A stretch of 64,000 nucleotides of DNA from Rhynchonema sp. JSB1_4 (lineage: Eukaryota; Nematoda; Chromadorea; Monhysterida; Xyalidae), in NCBI GenBank assembly GCA_030248065.1, contig JASAMV010000239.1, forward strand, positions 36,684 through 100,683, written 5' to 3'. Both the position numbers and the translations under genes were made by a program. Numbering within the stretch: position 1 is the first letter of the stretch; every line of letters starts with the position of its first letter. Shown piece after piece: positions 33,112-45,100 of this stretch. The notes under the pieces were generated by a model. That model did not search any database. It saw only the letters and a program-made list of their open reading frames with translations, and had not been told where the DNA came from.

Positions 33112-36100
33112 ATGTCGAGCAACTGGGGCAACAACAGCGCGAATGCGTTGCGCAAGGTGAAAGGCAATCTGGAGCGCATGTTCGACAAAAGTCTGACGGA
33201 TCTGATCCGCGGCATTCGCAACAACAAGGAGAACGAGGTTGGTTGGCAGGTTCGTTCTTGTCGAGCGATCAAGGATGATGTGCTGATGGATTATGACGTA
33301 TATCGTGTCGTAAGTGTGCTTGCTGTTGTGCTCTGTTGCCGCCGCCAGTTTTGGACGACTGAAAAACACTGCGAGTGGGATCGAAACTTGGTGATACGCA
33401 TGTCGACCGACCAGATCTGCTTTTTTAGGCTGTTCTGATTTGAGTTTGTTTTGAGATCGAGGTTCACCATCATCTTTTCATCATCATCATGGTTTTGTTT
33501 TTGACCACGTGAAAGTAAAAGGTAATTGGGCAGGTCTGGTCCCATCGTCTTGCCACCAAGCTTGACGCCGCTCTGTGTTCTTTTGGTCCACAATCAAACA
33601 GTCCAAAATTTTATATGATCAACTAAAATCGTCATTGTTTTTCACAGCCTAGCTTTTGCTTGTGTGCCGTGGTTATCCTCCCGATCTTTTTACCCTCCCA
33701 ATTTTGTTGTCGTTTTTCCAGTTGCGTTTTTCACACGTCTTGTGTTCGTATATCGTATAGAGCGTGTAGAATGAAAAACGAAATGCTTTCGTAGATTGGT
33801 TGCTCAGCTGCAGGTTTTTTGTGCCTTGTGAATCGGAATGATGAGTAGTTAGTTAGCAAGTTGGAGAATATGGCAAAAATGAATTTTGTGTCCTGCAATG
33901 CTGGAAAGGATAAAACGCACACGCATAGTGAGACGTGTTGCTGATATATTAATGAATGCACGTGTGGCGTAAATCGACTATTTGACCAGAAAGAACTGTT
34001 ATTGAACCGATTATGTGTGCTTTTGTAACTGCAACACCTGCCCAAAATAAATGTTGATAGCTTCCTAAATTGCTAGCTTCCAGCCTTACAAATTTTGTTC
34101 AAATAGTACTGTGCCGTGTGTGGTGAAAGTGGGCTGATGCTGGAGTCGTCGACTGTTAGTGTAGCCGTGGACTCGGTTCGCACTTTTACTAATTTAGATA
34201 GATTTATCACGAAATTAGTCGTCATTTATCCCATTTTCATGCGGTTTATCACACTCAACTACATTTACAGGCCCGTTACATCAGCCAATGTATGGAAGAA
34301 ATCAAACAAGAGCTCCGGCAGGACAATCTGTCCATTAAAGCCAACGCCGTTGCCAAACTCTCCTATGTTAGTTATCTGACTTTTTATGGATTAACTAAGG
34401 TATGCACATTTATTAAGAAGTAAAGAAATGGTGCACCCGAAGAAATATCTTTTTTTCAGCTGCAAATGTTCGGCTACGACATCAGTTGGGCGTCGTTCAA
34501 TATTGTTGAGGTGATGGCTTCGACCAGATTCACTGAGAAACGAATTGGATATCAGGCTGCCGCGTTGTGCTTTCATGTTTGTTATGTTCCATTTTTGTGG
34601 CTTGTTTTTTATATGGTCTAGACACCCTAAATACCCTTGGTGGTAATTCAGTGAAATATTTACAGTGAGGCCCTGCCTGCACAGAATGCATATTTCTGAG
34701 CGAAATTTTAGTGCTAAACCGCCGTTAATCTAGAAAATGCACCTTTTTAATAACCACTTCTCTGTTCTGTGAATAGTGTGCATGGTGAGTGACTGAAAAT
34801 GGTTCTTTGGTAGCGAATTCAGAATGGCACGTGTTTTAACTTGCCTGAACAGTGTTTTTTTTGAAAATTTAACCCCCTGATTTTTAGGTGCAAGTTTGAA
34901 ATTTTAGATACAAGGACAATTTTTGCCAAAACCACAAATTCATTGTTTTCGCTTGGTGTTGTGTTTTCACGCAGTTCAGTGGTGTCGTTGGGAAATCAAA
35001 AAGTCAGGATACCGGATACCCAAAATCCAAAATTTTCGGATACCGGATACCCAAAATGAAAAATCTCGGATACCAGGGGGGGGTTGCTCCCTAAAATAAA
35101 AAATCTCGGATACCCGGGGGGGTTGTTCAAAAAAAGTCAATTTTTTAAGAGGAAAATTGAGCAAAATCAGCGTTGAAAGCGCAAAAAATGGTCATTTTGG
35201 GGGTTATGCTTGCGCAAGCAAGCGATTTTGAGCATTTTGGAGGTAAAAATGGGCGATTTTTACCGTTTTCGGAAAATTTTTAGGGTAGGATACCCTTGGA
35301 CAAAAAGTCAGGATACCGGATACCCCTGGGTGAAAAAATCAAGATACCGGATACCGGATACTAGGGGGGGTAACCCCCCCTTCCCCCCCCCAACGACACC
35401 ACTGACGCAGTTTATTTACTTAAAACGGCATAATAAACAAACACACAGCAAAACAGGCGTAAGTAAGCTTAAGAAATGTATGAACAAGCCGCAAGAAATG
35501 TATGAACAAGCCGCGCTGCGAAATTTTTTCAAGTTCTTCGCCCGTTGCAGCCAGAAATCGGGTGCTACACACAAATGAGGGACACATCGGTCTTTGCACC
35601 TTGGTCTCTAATTTTCAGGCGCAACTCTGAAATCTTGCACCTAAAAAGTGTGAAAAAACTATGGCCAGCAGAAGTGTTCTGGTTTCGCGCGAAATGTATC
35701 TTATTCCTTCAAAGTTCGCCAGATTTACAGGACCAAACGGACGTTCTGATGTTGACCACAAATATGATTCGCAAAGATCTCAGCAGCACCAACATGTACG
35801 AGGCGGGTGTGGCGCTGTCTGGTATGTCCACGTTCGTCAGTCACGATCTCGCGCGTGATCTGGCTAATGACGTACTCACATTGGTATGTTTGGACTGAGC
35901 CTTGTTGGGTTTATTGATTTAAAACGTTAATTGCTGTCCTGATCTTGAGCTAAAACGTGTTTATGATCCAGAGGTGTTAGCCGTCTTAATTTGCGCGCGC
36001 TTCACTGTCAATAGTGTCGATGCCGCTGCATGAGAAAAATCAACGCATCAGTACCAGTGGCTAAACTGGATTTCGTTTCGATATTGTTCTTACAGGGCTT

Positions 36101-39100
36101 GCGTCCACCAAATCGTGATAGATTCTGATCGTAAGTTATGCCCGCGTGAAAAATGCGCAAAGCGTGTGCCAATACTGTATTTTGAACAAAAACGCTTGTT
36201 GCTTGCGGTTGGGCACAATATAATGGAGGTATTATACCGTCCAGTGTGCACACTAACAGCGAAAGTCCAGAAAAAATGCCAACGAAGCAACTGTGAAATT
36301 GCAAAAATTAACGTGGCTGGTGGCTTATGAACGAAGTTTCATTTCTTTAGCTCACCTCCAGCCGTCCGTACGTGCGTAAGAAGGCCGTTTTGCTGCTGTA
36401 CAAAATCTTTCTCAAATACCCGGATGCACTTCGACCCACATTTCCCAAACTGAAAGAGAAACTCGATGACCCCGATCCGGGTTTGTGATTTTCTCCTGTT
36501 TTGGTTTGTTAATGTAGTTCGTTTTTACTGTTTCTTATGTTACTTTATTTTCTCTAATTTTCCAGGTGTCCAATCAGCGGCAGTCAACGTTATCTGCGAG
36601 CTGGCGCGAAAGAATCCGAAGAACTATCTCGGTCTGGCGCCAGTATTTTTCAAACTCATGACCTCTTCTGCTAACAACTGGATGCTGATCAAGATCATCA
36701 AATTGGTGCGTAATTGTGGTGTTTTTGTGGTGTTATTTTTGTATTTGGGTGGAATTCTTTCTTGTTTGCTGCTATAATCGGCCAATATGTCCATCATTTC
36801 AGTTTGGCTCTCTCGTGTCGCTCGAACCGCGTCTCGGCAAGAAGCTGTTGGAGCCGCTCACGAATCTCATTAACAGGTCTGCTCAAGCGTTTTTTTTGTC
36901 TCAGCGGATAAATTTGAAACTATGTTAACGTCTTGTGTTCGTGTTTGCAGCACATCTGCCATGTCCCTTCTGTACGAATGTATAAACACTGTGATATCAG
37001 GTTGGTTGTGCGTTTTCGTCCTGTCTTGAAAGTTTACTTCGGATGGCGTAATGATAGGCATTCAGGTTTTTTCAACATGGGCCAGTCAGTGGTCTATTGG
37101 TGGCTCATTTACCAAAAATCCAGTGGCTCATTCTTACTGAAGTACTGGCTTCCGGAAATTCCAGCGGCTCATTGGTGGCTCTTTTGCCAAAAAATTATGG
37201 CTAATTCAAAAGTTTTATGGCCCAATAAGCCACCATTAGTGGCAAAAAGCCCTCTAGGCATTTGATGGTAGCCGCTTCGGTGTTGGATATTCATTGAGCC
37301 GCACGACACCCACACACAAGTTTGTAAAAGTTCATCTTTTGTCTGGACGCAAGTGTGCTGCTCGACGCAATAGTACTGCTTCAAAAATGTTTTACATTTG
37401 GCATAAAATCGGAGAAAATACTGAGCAAAACCAATATCAAGTTAAAGTGCAAGGGACATAATTCATATTTGGAAAATGGGACCATTTTTTGTTGCTGGAC
37501 CTGAAAGTCGCAATCAAGGTGACCATCCTTCAAAAAGAAGTACCGTCAAAAAGTGTCAAATGAACTGTCAAAAAGTGTGCCAAAGGTACACCTCTGGGAG
37601 TATAAGCACCAACTGATCTAGCCGCCCCCCGGACATGATTTTCAGGCATCGTACGGAAGCAGCACATCACCGAACGAACGAAGTTGGAAAATCGATGTTG
37701 CACGATATGATCGTCACACCGACGGAGTGAGTTGAAAAATCATAAGTCCTTCAAAAAGGCTCATTTCGCGATTCTGAAACCGGTTCTGGAACCGGTCAAA
37801 TTTGCCGTATTGGTTTATGTTTCATTGAAGTGCACCAGTATCGGTGTCCACTCGTAGAGGTCGATACCTTTGGTGGACCACCTTCTGTTGCGTCCCCAAT
37901 GTACATAGTCTTATATATGTAATCACCGAAACATTTTCAGTTCGATGTGTCAACAAGTGTCAACGGATCGGAAGTCAAATGAAAATGTTTCGGTGATTGC
38001 ATATATAAGACTATGCACATTGGGGACGCAACAGAAGGTGGTCCACCAAAGGTATCGACCTCTACGAGTGGACACCGATACTGGTGCACTTCAATGAAAC
38101 ATAAACCAATACGGCAAATTTGACCGGTTCCAGAACCGGTTTCAGAATCGCGAAATGAGCGTTTTTGAAGGACTTATGATTTTTCAACTCACTCCGTCGG
38201 TGTGACGATCATATCGTGCAACATCGATTTTCCAACTTCGTTCGTTCGGTGATGTGCTGCTTCCGTACGATGTCTGAAAATCATGTCCGGGGGGCGGCTA
38301 GATCAGTTGGTGCTTATACTCCCAGAGGTGCACCTTTGGCACACTTTTTGACAGTTCATTTGACACTTTTAGACGGTACTTCTTTTTGAAGGATGGTCAC
38401 CTTGATTGCGGCTTTCACTTCCAGCAATAAAAAATGGTCCCATTTTCCAAATATGAATTATGTCCCTTGCACTTTAAAGGCAAACTACGCCAACACGAGC
38501 CCGATTTCGGAGTTGGTGCACTAGCAAAACGCAAAGAAAGATAAATCCTCATGCACCACGTTGTATTCCACAACATGTAACGTTTCCCAAATCAGCAGCC
38601 ACGTGTGAATGTTTCACTAATTTACCACCTCCGAAATCGGGCTCGTGTTGGCGTAGTTTGCCTTTAGATGCACAAGCCCACAGACGAACAATTCGTGGCC
38701 GAACAAGATTTGTAAATGTGCAGATTGCCTGTATTTTCTCACGTTATTCATTTTCGTCGTTGCAGTGCTAATCTCGATGTCGGCGGGCGGCGAGCACAGT
38801 GCGAGTGTGCAGTTGTGCGTCCAGAAACTGGGTGTTTTAATCGAGGATACGGACCAAAATCTCAAATATCTCGGTCTGTTGGCGATGGGCAAGATTCTGG
38901 TCACACATCCCAAGGCCGTACAAGCACACAAAGATCTGGTGTTGGCTTGTCTCGATGACAAGGATGAATCGATTAGATTGCGAGCATTGGATTTGTTGTA
39001 CGGTTGGTTTTTGGTGCATTTTAGAAATTTTGAGGTTTTGCAACTTCTCTGGTCAAAGTCTATACCTCTGTCGCTCACAATGATGTTGTCCTGGTGCACC

Positions 39101-42100
39101 ACCGGTCTGCGAAAGCAGGCCGAAATTCGGAAAGCCTGCCGCTCTTGCACTATTACGGGTACAGTACAACGTATTGAAGGTTTCTGAAATGAAATCAGGG
39201 CATGAAACCAGATCTGCAGGTTCGAACCGGTAGCGACAGGTGAATCTTCAATACGACTAGTGCCAATTCCAAATCTTTCATACTTGTCGTACCTTTTGCA
39301 TAAGGCATTCTGTTGCGATGCCACTTGTGGCGCATGCAATGTTCCGACATTATGCTCAAAACGGACTGAGTAATTCTTCGATTGCACGTTTGCACTACAT
39401 TTTCCTTGATTCAGGCATGGTGAGCAAGAAGAACATCATGGACATTGTCAAGCGTCTGATGCATCACGTTGACGCGGCCGAGGGTGCCAATTATCGCGAC
39501 GAGCTGCTATCGCGAATCATCAGCATCTGCTCATTCAACAACTATCAATATATCACCAACTTCGAATGGTTAGCAAGTTTATGATTTGAAACGGCTCCGT
39601 TTTTGTTACTTGCTTGTTGGTTTTCATGTTATTCAGGCGGATATCGGCTAATCAATAGTCGTTTTATTTGTTAATGTGTGCCATTGCCGAAACATTTTCC
39701 TTGATTCGGGACTGTTTCCACAATTTTTCCTCGAAGCGAAAAAATTTACAAATTAGTTCCAATGCCAATGCCAGGTACGTGTCAGTTCTGGTGGAACTGA
39801 CGCGCGTGGAGGGCACCTCGCACGGCACATTGATCGCATCGCAAATGCTCGACGTTGCCGTGCGTGTGCAGTCGATTCGACATCTGGCCGTGCAACAGAT
39901 GGCGCTGTTGGTCCAGAACGCGCATTTGTTGTTGCACGGATCAGCCCAGCATCGCAGCAATGTCTGTGAAGTGCTCACTGCCGCCGCGTTCATTTGTGGA
40001 GAGTATAGCGAGTGGGTGGTCGCTTGCGGAAACGTTTTTCTGTTTTGTCTACTGTTATTTGCGAAGCACCAAAAGTTGGTCTTCATTGCATTAACGGTAA
40101 GCGTTAGCATGCATCTGCTCACGTTCTACCGTAACCTATTATTTTCAATCACTTCCTATCGTTCAAAATCAGAAATATGGAGGGCGGCTACGTCACAGTC
40201 ACACAATAAAACCGTTTAACCGTACGTACCTAACTACGAGGCATTTGCAGACATCTGGACGACGGTCAATCGACGCTGGAAGCAATGTTGCGCACCAAAC
40301 CCAGTTCGATGCCCGGCCATATCCAGTCGACCTACTTGCAAAACATCACCAAATTATACTGTCGTTTGGTGGTTGAGGCGGAAAACGGCGATGAATGGGA
40401 CCATGTTGCGTCGTTGGACAATCTGCTCGCCAGCAAACTGCCGCAATTCCAACAGACTGATAATTTGGAGGCGCAGGAGCGGGTGAGTGCTCTAATATTA
40501 TAATCTTGTTCACATTTATAAGAACTAAATGAAACACTGCTACACACTCCTTTTGCGGTATCATGATGCACCCTTGTGGCTTATAACTTCCATGCAAACT
40601 GCAAAAAAAATAAGTGATGAATCTTTCCAGCAGTGGGTTAGAGTTTAACACCATTTTTCTTGTTAACTGCCTTTAGGCATGTTCGTTGGTCGAATTGATC
40701 ACGAAAATCGAAGAGTTACACGAAGCTCGGGAGAAACTCGGCGCAGAACTTGAGTTGTTGTTCGACAGTGAGCTGAATCCGGTGGCAGCGAAAGCGCAAC
40801 GAAAGGTGCCCGTGCCTGATGGGTATGTTGCTAGATTCTGTCGTGTTTTTGGCTTGAGTTCTTTGTGGACAGGTGATCCTCCACTGACAATGTGGCATTT
40901 TGCTGGTTTTATAATTTCTCAAACCACGCGAACGTAGGCTCGAACATATAACATTAGTTTTGACGAACTTCACGAAAATGGCGATTACCCACCGAAATCG
41001 ATCCGCCACGATGGTCTATCGGGAACAAAACTGTCCGATATTGATGCACTTTTGCACATGATCATCAGGAATGACAAGAGAAATTCAAAATCACTGGGGC
41101 GTGATATAGGCGGCGGGTTACGGTAGCCCGATAAAACATTAGCTCTTTTGTAAATAACAAATGTTTTGTCAACCTACTGTAACGCGCCGCCTATACCACA
41201 CCTCTGTGGTTTGAATTTTGCTTTGGAAATCCTGATTTCCATGCACACATAGTGCATCAATATTGGGATAATTTTTGTTCCCGTGCGGCCATGTTGGTTG
41301 ATCGATTTCGGTGGGTAAACGTCAGTTTGGTGAAGTCCTTGAAGGTTAATGTTCTTCATCTCAGTGCCAACTAACGATTAATATAAAAAAACCGAGGTCC
41401 AAAACCCAAAAAAACAATAGCGGCAGGCCCCCTTTGACAACTCAACCGATATTGACTGTGTCCATTTTTAGTCTCGATCTTGACGAATGGATCAACGAGC
41501 CCGAATCAGAGGCCGAATCCGATGAATCAGCAATGGACGAAGCCACGAGTCGAGTAGCGGTGCGCCCGGCATTCCTCACATTCTCACAGGATGACGACAA
41601 GCCACAAGCGAATGGTACCACCAGCTATGAACCATCGCCGGAGGAAATAAAACGGGTGTGTTTGGCGATGTTGCTGTTTTTAGTACTGTGGTGTTGAATC
41701 TTGAATTTCAGTGCCAATTTTAAACGCATGATTCCTTTATACGCGCGGTTGAATACCAGAGTTCTGCGGCGAGAGTTTCGCATGAAATAGACGTTACGCG
41801 CTTTTACATGTATATTTTGTAAACATTCAAATTCAACTTCCACTCGAAACAACAAAGCAAGCACGGATTACCAATGAGCTGTTTAACAGATTGTGTGCCT
41901 TAAAATGCTTATCCGCCTGGCAGCAATGTTCTGTATTTAATCACGTGCTGCTTTCCAGCATAAGTATAATGGAAATCCATTTCAGATGCGTGAGGCGCGT
42001 CTGGCCGTACAACAGAACAATCCCTACTACATACCAACGACCGCCAAAGCTGCAGTCGATGAAAAGAAATCACCAACGACAAAGAAGAAGCACAAGAAAA

Positions 42101-45100
42101 GGCACGACAATGATGACGACACGGCACGACTACCAGAACCGGTTGTGTTGGATCTGCAGTCACCGCTGGAAATACCTGGTAATTCTGAAATGCTTTATTT
42201 ATTTAGCTGTTGGGATGTCTGTTTGCTTATCCAAAAGAAAATATTTCTAATTCATCTTTCGCATTCAGGCGTCGTCGGTCTCGACAAATACATGGAGCAA
42301 CAGGAATCAACGTTAAGTTGGAAGAAGGCGCGAAAAGAGAAAAAGAAGACTGGTGGAAAGAAGAAAGGCAAGAAACGACATCAATCATCGAGTGAGGAAG
42401 AACCGAGTGTGGTGCATTTGGGTACGTGACAAAATTGTTGATTGCTGATTTGTAGTGCTTTCTCATGCTTACTTTCTGGGTTCATTTCATGTGTTTGCAG
42501 TGAACCGAGACGAGGGAGAAATGCCTGACGATGCACGATCGACCGATGATGAGACGGAGAACAGGAGGAATAACCAGGTGCTTAGTCTTGTTCCAAATAA
42601 TAGCCAAAGAAGTAGTCTGGCGCAAGACCAAGTGTTGTGTTGACTTGTTGATGGTAGTTGACTGGTCGAACATTTTAGTCGGATTGTAGATATCGCTGGT
42701 TTGCGAGACCATTGCCATCCCGGCTCGTGTATAAATTTCCGTTGATCGCAAAACATTTCTCACCGAACTTTAAATACATCACCTAGCTTCAGGTTGATGT
42801 TGATGACGCGTTCAAAGCGCTTGATATCAATTTGGACGAGCCATTACGAGAGGACGAAGTACTTCCCGTGCCACAAGCGTACACCCCGGAAGCACCATTG
42901 GGCGCGAACAAATTGCCAAGTGCACCACTAGTAATGGAGAAAACAACGACGAAGGGAAAGAAGAAGAAGAATAAAGAGAAAAAGAAGGACACTGAAGAGA
43001 AAAAGACGAAGAAAGCTAAAAAGAAGACGAAGAAGGAGAAAGTGGAGCCCGATTTGATGGAGACTTCGGAGCAAACAGTCGATAGTCAGCCGAAAGAACC
43101 GAAGTCGGTAGTGGATGAGTTTGATATCTTCCTTGCTGGAGGGAGCCCTACAAAACCGCCTGTGGCCAACGAACAAACCACTCCGAAAGAAAAAACACGA
43201 AAGGTTTGAATGAGGTTTCTTGCTTGGATAAAAATTTGGAAAAGTGTCGTTTGGTAAAGATCTGTGAGTCATTCACAGGTGAAACGCGCAACAGTTTTGA
43301 AAAACGTACCTGTTGCAAGACCATATGCAAACTGAATGTTGAAAATGCTGCGTGATGAGTTTTCACTCTTTGATTGTGTGCCAATGCACTTTTGGTTGAA
43401 AGCTTCAGCTTCATTCTGAGACGACTTGGTCGCCCCAGGTTATTATCAGTACGAAGTGCAACAGGTGGACACATGAAGTTCAACATTTAGCCGTGTTTGT
43501 AACTCTGTGATCTTTCAGAAGCTCAAGTCCACGTCGTCCGACCAACGCAAGAAACGCGGCGGCAGTGCGTCGAGCAAGAAACAACACCAACAACAGTTGT
43601 TGAGTGCGACCAAGGAATCGGCAATGATGATTGAACAGAGTCCGATGCATGCGAGGGACAAGTCTGAGTATGAACAGGTACACTTTGAGACTGTTGTCTG
43701 ATCCGTCAAGCGCACCGGATGTGTGCTAGACATCTAGGGTTTGTGATATCCAGCTACGATTGCGTGCTGTTATCAAATTAAGCAACACGTTTGAAAACAT
43801 TGTTCAACCATATCGGCGAGACAATATCTACACTTATCGTTTTATTCAAAATGGCGGAAATCGGAAGATGGAGTCTTTTTATTTGCCCAATTCAGGCAAG
43901 TGGACAGAACACACCCAGCTCGAGCACGCCGCACAGGGCATCCTCATCACCCGCACCCACCGCTTCCATGGTTGGTTAAAAAAATTGTCATGCAATTTGT
44001 TTCCTATGCTAATTTCGCTCCGCTAATCCAATCTTGTTCCTTTCAGGCTCCGTCGCCGTACCGTCCGTTGGCTGAGAACGCACATCTTCGTTTGGTAAGT
44101 GAATCGGAACTCTGGGCTTTGAAGGTCACAAGGCATGTATGCTGTCAATGTTTCATGTCATAAAAGTCCCATTGATGCACTGTTGGGCAGACTGCATGCA
44201 CATGTGCCGATAGTGCCCAATTTACACCCACGATACAAAAATATGTTTTGAAATGGCTCACGGACGTTGTCGGTCTTTCCACATAGTCGTCGCCGCAGTG
44301 TAGTACTTGGTCAGGGTGTTGACGATAGATAGATCGGGACCCGAAATGTGTTGACGATAGATAGATGACCCAAGTCCGAAATCTGGGGGGGGGTCGACCC
44401 GGACTTGTTGACGATAGATAGATGGTGGGTGGGGGTCGCCAAAAATCAAGGTATAGTATTGTGTACTAAGCAGATAATAATGTGTAAATATCAATGAAAA
44501 TGCACTTAGATGTACTAAATCCGCGCGTAGCGCGCGATTTTTTGCCTATTTGGGCTGAAAAATACCGATTTTGAGCCATTTTGAGTCAAAAATGTTAATT
44601 TTGGGTTCGAAATGTGTTGACGATAGATAGATTAGCCCATAAGTGTTGACGATAGATAGATGAAATCAAAAAGTGTTGACGATAGATAGATGAATTTGGG
44701 GGGACCCCCCAAGTACTACCCTGCGTTGCCGCACCTTATGGTTTATGTTTTTGCGGTCGGCCCTCTCAATAAATTCTGCGCGAACGAAGCTGCTGTGGAC
44801 ATTTTACCGTCAGTGCACACAGCAATAGGCACTTATTCCAGACGTGCGAGACCAGAGTATCGAATCTTGACGCGAACAGCGTGGCAGTGGTTGTGATCAT
44901 GACGAATGTGTGTGAATCGATGATCAAACAGTTGGAATGGTCCACTGTCGATTCGCTCAACGTCAAGCTCATTCGACCACCTGCTGTCAATGCCAGTGCC
45001 AATGAGGTACGTTCGGTTTTTGTGATTTTGGTTTTTCGCTTTCTCGATCTCATCTCATGCGGCCTGATTTTGCGCATCGGACTTGGTGGCATCTTTGGAT

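Noticed and set aside
37620..38300. Possible assembly artefact: long exact inverted repeat
   Set aside because: The arms have small differences and the borders read TTAA, which fits a real element better than a duplication error.
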